Below, piece after piece: positions 1 through 4,964 of a stretch of 7,737 bases of DNA. Source of the DNA: Desulfococcus sp041737845 (GTDB lineage Bacteria > Desulfobacterota > Desulfobacteria > Desulfobacterales > Desulfococcaceae); contig NZ_JBGSQX010000157.1 in assembly GCF_041737845.1 (NCBI RefSeq), positions 1-7,737 on the forward strand, given 5' to 3'. The position numbers were made by a program, and so were the translations under genes. The stretch's first letter is position 1. The number at the start of each line of letters is the position of its first letter. A model generated the notes under the pieces. That model searched no databases. It had not been told where the DNA came from and was given only the letters and a program-made list of their open reading frames with translations.

Positions 1-141
1 TCTGTCAAAGAACAAAAAAATGAAGCCTGAAAGGAGGTCAAAAAACATCATTTGAATAGTCGTCCGAAACCGCTTTTTGAGCATTTTTGAGTGGCACCAT
101 TACGGCGATCATCGGTGGCACTATTAAGGCGATCATTGACA
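1..141. mobile_element. End of an IS21-family insertion sequence (partial, runs off the left edge)
   Basis: Read on the minus strand from 141, the element opens with TGTCAATGATCGCC, i.e. the 5'-TG of IS21-type ends. It carries two near-identical units in tandem with a 24-bp period (plus strand 92-115 and 116-139, core GTGGCAC.ATTA.GGCGATCAT). Multiple terminal repeats of the type ATCGCC..AAT.GTGCCAC are typical of IS21-family ends, where they bind the IstA transposase. The other end and the istA/istB genes lie outside the window, so it cannot be told whether this is the left or the right end, and the target duplication cannot be checked. The outer boundary at 141/142 is set by the terminal dinucleotide and by the abrupt end of AbiTii homology there. 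Family call is from recognised repeat pattern, not from a database match. Confidence 0.72.
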
Positions 142-513
142 TGCGGCGTTAATTCCAAGCGAGCCGCCCTTTGTCGATGAGCTGAGAAGATCGTCGACCG
201 CTGCAATGCTTTGACGCATTTCATATCGAACCCAAGACTTCCCGGCGAATTTCTCGATGAGGTAGGGAGAGATAGGAGCATTCTGAATTCCTGATCCGAA
301 CGGCCCTGAAAAGTTGGCTATGTAGCTGACTGCAAGCACTCTGTATTCCGGAAGATCGGCGCCAGCAGGATAGCCCTCCGATTCGTGCTTGACCCATTCT
401 GCCAATGGCTGACTACCGAGGCGCGCTGCAAGCAGCCTTAGCTTAAGCAGTATCGGTCCAAGGTCTGCATCATCCTGAAGGACTGCTGTCTGTATATCGT
501 GAAGCAGGCTCAT
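133..513 (-). pseudogene. AbiTii-domain protein, N-terminal part, truncated by the IS21 end
   Basis: The first 124 codons match my memory of the AbiTii domain, a module of abortive-infection-like proteins. Recognisable are the opening MSLLHDIQTAVLQDDADLG, the helix LLKLRLLAARLGSQPLAEWVK, the ES-EGYP turn (residues 45-49), LPEYRVL (54-60) and a final helix SIAAVDDLLSS (102-112). Native coding ends exactly at Ala124 (position 142). The next codons TGT CAA TGA are the IS21 terminus, which adds Cys-Gln and a stop. Full-length AbiTii proteins normally continue with further domains, so the effector part is missing here, or lies beyond the IS outside the window. ATG at 513 is preceded by AAGAGGG (520-526) at a good distance. 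The gene begins 18 nt after the attC site, the normal position for a gene in an integron cassette. The function of AbiTii in phage defence is inferred from the family. Confidence 0.75.
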
Positions 514-531
514 TTCGTACCCTCTTGCGAC

Positions 532-619
532 GCCCAGCGTCGCGAATCACCGGCGGCAAAAAGCAGAGCGAGGGACGAGCGACGCTTTTTGACGTCCGAG
601 TGCATTTGCCTTGTTATGC
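532..619 (-). other. attC recombination site (integron cassette 59-base element), 88 bp
   Basis: Read on the minus strand: R'' is GCATAAC (619-613), a spacer, then L'' CAC-T-CGG (602-596). A central stem CAAAAAGC/GCTTTTTG follows (plus-strand arms 584-591 and 557-564, 8 bp perfect, 19-nt loop), then L' CCGGTG (553-548) and R' GCTGGGC (538-532). L'' and L' pair with one extrahelical T, the asymmetry that lets IntI choose the folded bottom strand in known attC sites. R'' is the exact reverse complement of the GTTATGC core at the cassette's other end (1450-1456). The upstream gene's TAA stop lies inside R''. The R' box deviates from the GTTRRRY consensus at its second base (C for T), which may weaken recombination. 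A palindrome GCGACGC-CCA-GCGTCGC spans this end (527-543). Confidence 0.8.
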
Positions 620-1455
620 GTTTTTATCATTTGCGGCATGTGATAGAAGCAGGCTGCACCAATCAGCGTAAAATTCTAATACAGGAACAATGGTCTCTCT
701 AAAAGTGTTCGGTTCTTTAGAATCGACAGATAGAAATCCGAAATATTTATTGTCTGTTTCATATCCAGCCGTAATTGGTACAACAACTGTAGAACGATAC
801 AGCAGCGCCCAATTAGGGTTGGGATTATAGTAGTTTTGTTGTTTCATTAGGTCATGGAAAATAAGAGGCTTGCCTGTTCTTATTACACCGCTTTCAGATA
901 AATCTCTTAGTCGGAAAGGGAATTGAAGCTCTTTTTCGTTATTTTTACCATTTTTTTCAGGAAAGCTTCGGGCGATTGTATGGATAAGCGAATTCTCTGA
1001 TTTATCTTTCACGGTTATTACGCTACATGCTGCTCGGCAATCTGCACCGGTATGTTCTCGCGCAATATTGGCAAGAGAATCCATGCAACGTTGAAGGCTT
1101 TGGTTTATAAATTTTTGAGCATTTTCATCAGACCTATTAAATAGCCAAAACATGTCATTTCTGGCTTTCAGTATATCGCCAGTCATATTTCCAGATATAT
1201 CGAACACTTCATTTAGAATAGCATCACTTTTTTTAATTCTCTTTTTGTGTTGAATGTTTCTGATAGTTAGAAATACAATAGCCGTAAATGCTACAGATAG
1301 GAGAATAATCGCAGATAGGATTTGAGAACCAAGAAATGTAAGTATTCCCGTAAAGCCTGTAATAAGAGAAACAATTATGGCTGCTCTATTAAGGCTGTCC
1401 CAAGAAGAAATGTTTCTTATCCAACTTCGCACTTGCTTTTTCCTTTTACGCATAA
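538..1455 (-). mobile_element. Integron gene cassette (918 bp) carrying the TM-GAF gene
   Basis: The cassette runs from the TT of the core site GTTATGC (1456-1450, cleavage after the G) to the G of R' in the attC site (538). It contains a single gene that fills it almost completely, and its attC is at the 3' end, as in mobile integron cassettes. It is clearly more AT-rich than the plus-strand genes to its right, which fits separate acquisition. Both cassette-defining boxes (GTTATGC and GCATAAC) are perfectly complementary. No integron integrase gene is seen in the window, so this is either the edge of an array whose integrase lies elsewhere, an integrase-less cassette cluster, or a cassette inserted at a secondary site. 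Confidence 0.75.
614..1453 (-). CDS. Two-TM membrane protein with C-terminal GAF-like domain, integron cassette gene
   Basis: Starting from the ATG at 1453 the protein has 279 aa. Another in-frame ATG lies two codons upstream at 1459, outside the cassette. A very basic N-terminus (RKRKK) precedes two hydrophobic segments at about residues 25-42 and 46-64, then KKRIKK, a helical linker, and a cytoplasmic region from about 120. The C-terminal part (about 215-270) reads STVVVPIT..YFGFLSVDS..TF...ILEFYADWCSLLL-like and is typical of GAF domains, which bind small ligands such as cyclic nucleotides. I do not recognise a named family. An N-terminal TM pair plus a sensor domain could be a membrane effector or sensor; that is inference, supported only by the AbiTii defence-type gene in the next cassette. 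The start ATG lies inside the TTATGC core and the TAA stop inside R''. No clear ribosome binding site precedes either ATG, so translation may be weak or leaderless. Confidence 0.75.
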   Translation of the reverse strand: MRKRKKQVRSWIRNISSWDSLNRAAIIVSLITGFTGILTFLGSQILSAIILLSVAFTAIVFLTIRNIQHKKRIKKSDAILNEVFDISGNMTGDILKARNDMFWLFNRSDENAQKFINQSLQRCMDSLANIAREHTGADCRAACSVITVKDKSENSLIHTIARSFPEKNGKNNEKELQFPFRLRDLSESGVIRTGKPLIFHDLMKQQNYYNPNPNWALLYRSTVVVPITAGYETDNKYFGFLSVDSKEPNTFRETIVPVLEFYADWCSLLLSHAANDKNA

Positions 1456-1456
1456 C
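1450..1456 (-). other. Cassette 5' core site GTTATGC (insertion point)
   Basis: Minus-strand GTTATGC matches the G^TTRRRY-type core used by integron integrases except for one R position (T), as in several known sites. It is the exact reverse complement of the R'' box GCATAAC at 613-619. The cassette begins with the TT after the G. Confidence 0.65.
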
Positions 1457-1468
1457 CATTTATTCACA

Positions 1469-1535
1469 GGGCAATTTGCCCTGATATTATGATATTGAGA
1501 GGGTATTCGGGCGATATTTCCTTGTCTCAATATCA
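1469..1535. repeat. Palindrome and inverted/tandem repeats abutting the cassette, possible attI or insertion target
   Basis: On the minus strand the palindrome GGGCAAATTGCCC is followed 12 nt later by the G of the cassette core. In class 1 attI, a GGGC...GCCC element also sits just before the G^TT crossover, as I recall it. Upstream are three copies of TGATATT(A/G), two direct and one inverted. The layout resembles an integrase-binding array but could equally be a terminator-like or unrelated structure. Confidence 0.3.
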
Positions 1536-1785
1536 CGGCATGTTTTCGAAGGGAAGAAATCGCAACAAAAAGATGCATTGGTTATTGAATCTATCCCGTT
1601 TCTTTTCCAAACCAGATTATCATATTCATGTCAATCAATAAAGCACTCCAAACTGATAGACGAGGTCCGATAGGCGATGTGATACCAGCAAGACAAATCT
1701 TATAATTTTTTTTGAATCAACCTTCCTGTTCATCCCTCCCGATAGCCCACCCGTAACAACCCAAATTTCAAATATATATTACCTT

Positions 1786-1833
1786 AATAGGATTGATTCT
1801 ACGGATATATCCACCCCATCCAGGAATCCTATT
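1786..1833. promoter_or_regulatory. 9-bp inverted repeat upstream of the plus-strand operon
   Basis: AATAGGATT (1786-1794) and AATCCTATT (1825-1833) are perfect inverted copies 30 nt apart, ending 34 bp before the first ATG of the operon. Its position suits an operator or a leader hairpin, but no regulator or promoter box can be assigned. Confidence 0.3.
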
Positions 1834-1866
1834 GCCAAATATTTGAAACCCAGGGAGGAACCCGAA

Positions 1867-2556
1867 ATGGATCAGTTATGCACCGAAAAACCCACAGGCA
1901 TCGATTTGTACCATGTCAGCGCCAACCATGGAGACTGGGCTGCCACCGTCCCCGAAACCGTTCACATGCTGAAAACGTATCTAAAAACAGATCACTTCGC
2001 CGTCCTGTCGCTGGAAAACATGCCCGGACAACTGATGGAATGGATCTTCAAGGCCTTTGAGGATGCGGAAGGTCATGAGGTGGACGGGGGATGCATGCTG
2101 GAACTCGGAGACTATCACGGGATCCCGGCGGCGCTGTTCAACGACGATCTCACCGCCGTCATTTTCGCCCAGGCAGACGAGCAGAAGGCAAGGGATGCGC
2201 TCTCCGGCAACATCCCAGTATTTGAAGACGTGGCGTCTCTGCCCGAGAGCCCTCCCCCGGATGCCGCCGCCCTGCTCGGGATGTTCGAGCTGCGGATCTG
2301 GGTGCCGCAGACGCAATGGAAGATCGCTGCGAAACAGGTCCGGAGGGTCTTCACGCATTACCTGCCCATCTATGTCGGCGCTCAGGATACCGTCCTGGTG
2401 CCCGATGATGCAGAGGAAGAGATCTACAGCAGATTGGAAGCCTACTTCGAGCGCATGGCCATTTGCCAGATCGATGGAATGCTCTCCAGGGAAGAGGCCC
2501 GAACGGTCGCTGCCAGACAACTTTCTGCATCGATGCCGGCACGACCGAGCGTCTAG
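1867..2556 (+). CDS. Hypothetical acidic protein, 229 aa
   Basis: I do not recognise this protein. The ATG at 1867 is chosen over an in-frame TTG at 1843 because GGGAGGAA (1853-1860) is at ideal distance from it. The protein is soluble, with no signal peptide or membrane segment. It is rich in Asp/Glu, has an aromatic-rich first half (MEWIFKAFED, residues 57-66), a proline cluster SLPESPPPD (124-132), and a second half with WVPQTQWKIAAKQVRRVF (145-162) and a helical acidic tail DDAEEEIYSRLEAYFERM (180-197). It looks like two alpha/beta halves separated by the Pro linker. It is the first gene of a plus-strand series ahead of a RadC-like gene (gap 126 nt), which suggests an accessory island. 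Codon use and GC content match the genes downstream and not the AT-rich cassette gene upstream. Confidence 0.75.
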   Translation: MDQLCTEKPTGIDLYHVSANHGDWAATVPETVHMLKTYLKTDHFAVLSLENMPGQLMEWIFKAFEDAEGHEVDGGCMLELGDYHGIPAALFNDDLTAVIFAQADEQKARDALSGNIPVFEDVASLPESPPPDAAALLGMFELRIWVPQTQWKIAAKQVRRVFTHYLPIYVGAQDTVLVPDDAEEEIYSRLEAYFERMAICQIDGMLSREEARTVAARQLSASMPARPSV

Positions 2557-2682
2557 CCAAACCTTTCCCTGCCCACCGATTTCCCCGCATTCCACAACAC
2601 GATCCACCTATAAAAATCCCGACAACACCTGACCGAAAACCCGTTTCATCTTCATCGCCATCCCCACATACGGAGGACCCTC

Positions 2683-3180
2683 ATGTGTCAAAAGCAGGAA
2701 GCCCAATTCTGGGAGGATCTGAAATCAGGCAGGTTCGCCTCCATGGTCAGAGAATCCGTCAAGGCCCAAAGCCTGTCCAATGCGTCCGAAGTCTACAACA
2801 TTGTCAAACCCCTGTTCGCAGAGCAGGACGATGTGGAGGTGTTCTATGGAATCTTCCTCGACGCCGCCAACCATGTCCTGGCCATCGAAAAGCTGTGTTC
2901 GGGCACCCTGTCCAGCACCGCGATCTATCCCCGGGAAATCGTCAAGAAGGTAATTGCCTACAAAAGCAGCGCCATCGTCTTTGCCCACAATCACCCGTCG
3001 GGCAAAACCGATCCTTCCCGGGAAGACTATGCCATCACCATCAAACTCGGTATCGCCCTGGACAGCATCGGCGTGACCATCCATGATCACATCATTGTCG
3101 GGGACGGATACCACAGTATGGCGGATGCGGGATGGCTGGCAACGATGCGCCAGAAGATCGCAGACCTGACAATCCCGTGA
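2683..3180 (+). CDS. radC: RadC-family JAB/MPN+ domain protein, short form
   Basis: At 165 aa this is the JAB (JAMM metalloprotease-like) domain of RadC, without the N-terminal helix-hairpin-helix part of long RadC proteins. Hallmarks: VFYGIFLDAANHVLAIEKL (residues 53-71, with the conserved Glu69), YPREIVKKV (82-90), the metal-binding motif AHNHPSGKTDPSRED (101-115, His102, His104, Ser112, Asp115), and HDHIIVGDGYHSMAD (134-148). All JAMM ligands expected of a zinc site are present, so it could be an active metal-dependent hydrolase. The biological role of RadC is unsettled; the old link to recombinational repair is doubtful, and short versions are common in prophages, integrative elements and genomic islands. 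GGAGG (2672-2676) sits 6 nt before the ATG. The YkvA-like gene starts 22 nt downstream, so the two are probably co-transcribed. Confidence 0.92.
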   Translation: MCQKQEAQFWEDLKSGRFASMVRESVKAQSLSNASEVYNIVKPLFAEQDDVEVFYGIFLDAANHVLAIEKLCSGTLSSTAIYPREIVKKVIAYKSSAIVFAHNHPSGKTDPSREDYAITIKLGIALDSIGVTIHDHIIVGDGYHSMADAGWLATMRQKIADLTIP

Positions 3181-3202
3181 CCCTACCTCGAAAGGAAGAC
3201 CC

Positions 3203-3544
3203 GTGGACCATGAACCCTATCAATCGCAATATACAGAGACAAAACTCCAACAGAAACTGGCCTTCCTCCCTCAGAAAGCCGGATGCAAGCTCTACGAACA
3301 GGCGCTGCTCCTGTATGTGCTGCTGACGGAAAAGGAGGTCCCGAACTGGATCAAGGTGGCCATCATCGGTGCTCTGGGCTACCTGATCTGTCCCATCGAT
3401 GCGGTTCCGGATTTCCTGCCCGGAGGCTATCTGGACGATATCGCGGTGATGGCCCTGGTGCTGGCCAAGGTCAACGCCTATGAAACTCCGGGAGCCAAAG
3501 AGCGGATGGAAAAACTGCTGCCCGACCGGTGCAAGGAATCCTGA
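3203..3544 (+). CDS. YkvA/DUF1232 family protein, 113 aa
   Basis: The core at about residues 40-90 (LLTEKEVPNWIKVAIIGALGY, then LICPIDAVPDFLP and GYLDDIAVMALVL) is the DUF1232 signature. Its diagnostic features are PxW/K, GALGYL, PID.VPDF.P and the following (G)YLDD. The family is small, partly hydrophobic and of unknown function; the hydrophobic core is thought to be membrane associated. The start is a GTG at 3203, preceded by AAAGGAAG (3191-3198); an in-frame ATG is not available close by. It follows the RadC-like gene by 22 nt, and a strong terminator lies 63 bp downstream of the stop, so it is probably the last gene of this transcription unit. Such RadC-YkvA neighbourhoods are seen in accessory regions; a joint function is not known. 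Confidence 0.85.
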   Translation: MDHEPYQSQYTETKLQQKLAFLPQKAGCKLYEQALLLYVLLTEKEVPNWIKVAIIGALGYLICPIDAVPDFLPGGYLDDIAVMALVLAKVNAYETPGAKERMEKLLPDRCKES

Positions 3545-3606
3545 GCGTTTCCCCGATCATCAGCCAGAACGAAAACAGTTCCAGAGAAATCAAACTCAAC
3601 ATCAGA

Positions 3607-3645
3607 CCCCATGCCTACATATCCGGCATGGGGTTTTCTATTTTT
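3607..3645 (+). terminator. Rho-independent terminator after the RadC-YkvA genes
   Basis: A perfect 9-bp stem CCCCATGCC/GGCATGGGG (3607-3615 and 3625-3633) with a 9-nt loop is followed by TTTTCTATTTTT (3634-3645). The ribosome binding site of the next gene (GGAGGG, 3646-3651) begins immediately after the T tract, so transcription of that gene depends on read-through or on a promoter not seen here. Confidence 0.85.
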
Positions 3646-3658
3646 GGAGGGAAATATC

Positions 3659-4069
3659 ATGCAGAACCGGAATGACCATCATCCCCTGATCCGCTATGTG
3701 GACCTGGAAAAAGCCTTCGAGGACGTCGATGAACGCTTCCCGGAGGATCTGTCGGCTGTCCGCCTTACCTATATCAAGGATGTTCATTTCGACGACTACG
3801 AGCTGGAGATCTTCATTTATGGACAAAATTCGGGCCTGGATGACGCTCCCGTGGTCCATAGCGGCATATCCAACCCCGAAAACTTTCTGGTGGATGGAAC
3901 CCCGGAAATCAAGCCCGAAATGGTGATCGCAGTCTTTGACGAGAAGATCCAACACCTGCTGATCGAACGGGGGATACCGATCGAATGGAATGCCGGAGAA
4001 TCCTCTGCCCAGGTGATCGATCTGACGGGATACGACCCGAATCTGCTGCTGGAGGCTGAAGATTGTTGA
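3659..4069 (+). CDS. Hypothetical acidic protein, 136 aa
   Basis: I do not recognise this small acidic protein. The ATG at 3659 has GGAGGG (3646-3651) at proper spacing; an earlier in-frame ATG at 3611 lies inside the terminator stem and is rejected. The protein is soluble and has no signal peptide. Visible segments are YVDLEKAFEDVDERFPEDL (residues 13-31), DDYELEIFIYGQNS (45-58), ENFLVDGTPEIKPEMVIAVFDEKI (74-97) and IERGIPIEWN (102-111). The alternation of strands and acidic helices suggests a compact alpha/beta fold. It starts directly after a terminator, so it is probably expressed separately from the genes before it. Its 3' end, from about 4037 to the stop and beyond, falls in a repeat that recurs at 6676-6734. 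A weak terminator follows at 4141-4162. Confidence 0.75.
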   Translation: MQNRNDHHPLIRYVDLEKAFEDVDERFPEDLSAVRLTYIKDVHFDDYELEIFIYGQNSGLDDAPVVHSGISNPENFLVDGTPEIKPEMVIAVFDEKIQHLLIERGIPIEWNAGESSAQVIDLTGYDPNLLLEAEDC

Positions 4070-4109
4070 TCCGAGAATCCCGAGTACCAATCCGATCGGG
4101 AGAAGACCG
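4050..4109 (+). repeat. Direct repeat copy A (about 60 bp)
   Basis: This spans the last codons and stop of the 136-aa gene. It has a 23-bp perfect core (4063-4085, beginning TTGTTGATCCGAG and ending CCCGAGT) and flanks that align with copy B at 6676-6734 with a few substitutions and one-base gaps (GGAG-CTGAAG to the left, AATCCGA and GAAGACCG to the right). Both copies are in the same orientation, 2626 bp apart. Outside about 60 bp the similarity fades. Confidence 0.8.
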
Positions 4110-4140
4110 CAGAAAGGAAGCGGAAGGCAGGGAGAAACCG

Positions 4141-4162
4141 GCGGGAAAGTTGTCCCGCTTTT
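4141..4162 (+). terminator. Possible terminator after the 136-aa gene
   Basis: Stem GCGGGA/TCCCGC (4141-4146 and 4153-4158) with a 6-nt loop, followed by TTTT and a pyrimidine-rich tail. The short T run makes it a weak candidate. Confidence 0.5.
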
Positions 4163-4240
4163 GCTGCTCTTGACCGGAGGGTGACCGGAGTTTTTTCCGG
4201 GATGAGAACAAACCATTGAGGGACAAGAAAACGGAAATCC

Positions 4241-4276
4241 AGGGCAACGGTCTGACGATCCGATGCCCTTCTTTTT
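4241..4276 (+). terminator. Possible second terminator before the integrase remnant
   Basis: AGGGCA/TGCCCT (4241-4246 and 4264-4269) encloses a 17-nt loop with a minor inner pairing and runs into TTCTTTTT. It fits a weak intrinsic terminator in the 270-bp spacer between the 136-aa gene and the integrase remnant. The rest of that spacer shows only a direct repeat TGACCGGAG (two copies near 4171-4190) and no gene. Confidence 0.4.
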
Positions 4277-4339
4277 GTCCAGGATATTCTCCACGGTTCT
4301 GTCCCGTTTACCCATCCCCCCTACCCCACGGAGGTCAAA

Positions 4340-4769
4340 ATGAGCAATGAGATCCTGCGATCCCGCAGATTCCGCTTCACCAAGAGAATGATAGAAACCC
4401 TGCCCGCCCACCATCCGAAGAGCCCCTCCCGGGAAATGGAATATTCGGATGTCGAGGTGGTCGGGCTGAGGCTGCTGGTCAGCAAGAATGGCAGGAAGTT
4501 CTTTTACCTGCGATACCGCTATAACAGCAGAAAACGGGTGATCCGCATCGGGGAATTCCCGGCGACATCGCTCCAGGATGCCCGACAACGCGCCAACGAG
4601 TTCAAGAACATGCTGTCCCAGGGCATCGATCCCCTGTCCGAACGGGACAAGGTGACGGGCGGCATGACGTTTCAGGTATTCGGGGAACAGGGTCTCCGCC
4701 AATGCGCTCCAGTTTTTGCTGTTCACGGGGTTGCGACACAACGGCAATCGCTCTTCTGCACCCGATTGA
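4340..4769 (+). pseudogene. P4-type tyrosine recombinase (DUF4102 integrase), internally deleted remnant
   Basis: Residues 11-102 are the DUF4102 N-terminal arm-binding domain of P4-like integrases: FRFTKRMIETLP, SREMEYSDVEVVGLRLLVS, NGRKFFYLRYRYNSRKRVIRIGEFP and LQDARQRANEFKNMLSQGIDPLSER. The normal lead-in to the core-binding domain, MTFQVFGEQ (109-117), is then followed by nonsense in this frame. In the +1 frame at 4698-4742 one reads ANALQFLLFTGLRHN, which is the box I segment of the catalytic domain with its Arg (codon 4734-4736); that frame stops at 4767. So most of the core-binding domain is missing and the frame is shifted, and the His-x-x-Arg and catalytic Tyr regions are absent. The gene cannot make an active integrase. 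The original start is intact, with GGAGG (4330-4334). An open frame from the same ATG runs on to 4951 but its tail is not a protein I recognise. Confidence 0.82.
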
Positions 4770-4793
4770 CAACAGACATGGGAAGCTTATGTT
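4766..4793 (+). promoter_or_regulatory. Candidate sigma-70 promoter upstream of the haloperoxidase gene
   Basis: A perfect -35 TTGACA (4766-4771) is followed 16 nt later by TATGTT (4788-4793), which matches four of six -10 bases. It would give a leader of about 165 nt containing the hairpin at 4911-4925. The -10 is weak, so this is only a candidate. Confidence 0.3.
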
Positions 4794-4910
4794 TTTCATG
4801 TCTTTCTGAAAACGAATCTTCCCGACCTTTTCCGCATTCCCCCCACGAATTCAGAAAGATCTCGAATTCGGAATTCAAAACCCCCATTTCACCAACAATA
4901 AATAAAACTT

Positions 4911-4931
4911 GCGGCAATTCGCCGCCGTTTT
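4911..4931 (+). terminator. Small GC hairpin with T tail in the haloperoxidase leader
   Basis: GCGGC/GCCGC (4911-4915 and 4921-4925), a 5-nt loop AATTC, then CGTTTTC. It could end transcription of the integrase remnant, or act as an attenuator if the promoter at 4766 is real. Confidence 0.4.
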
Positions 4932-4964
4932 CTTGCCATCCGTCTCCATAAGGAGGAATATCCT

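Larger units (their letters stand above)
1457..1866. other. AT-rich 410-bp intergenic region between the cassette and the plus-strand operon
   Basis: No gene was found on either strand. Next to the cassette lies the palindrome GGGCAATTTGCCC (1469-1481). Then come an 8-bp tandem TGATATTA/TGATATTG (1482-1497) and an 11-bp perfect inverted repeat TGATATTGAGA/TCTCAATATCA (1490-1500 and 1525-1535). Close to the operon is a 9-bp perfect inverted repeat AATAGGATT/AATCCTATT (1786-1794 and 1825-1833). I see no convincing sigma-70 promoter. The stretch 1535-1740 shows nothing I can name, including no fragment of an integron integrase. Confidence 0.5.

Noticed and set aside
1843..1866. Upstream TTG start for the 229-aa gene
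   Set aside because: The ribosome binding site GGGAGGAA is placed for the ATG at 1867; the TTG would put this site inside the coding region.
1981..2607. Minus-strand open frame of 208 codons over the 229-aa gene
   Set aside because: Antisense, with low-complexity Arg/Gly-rich translation and no ribosome binding site. The plus-strand frame has a good ribosome binding site and protein-like composition.
3638..4747. Long minus-strand open frame of 369 codons
   Set aside because: It is antisense to the 136-aa gene, a terminator and the integrase remnant, all supported by ribosome binding sites and recognised motifs. Its translation has no domain I recognise and no start signal.
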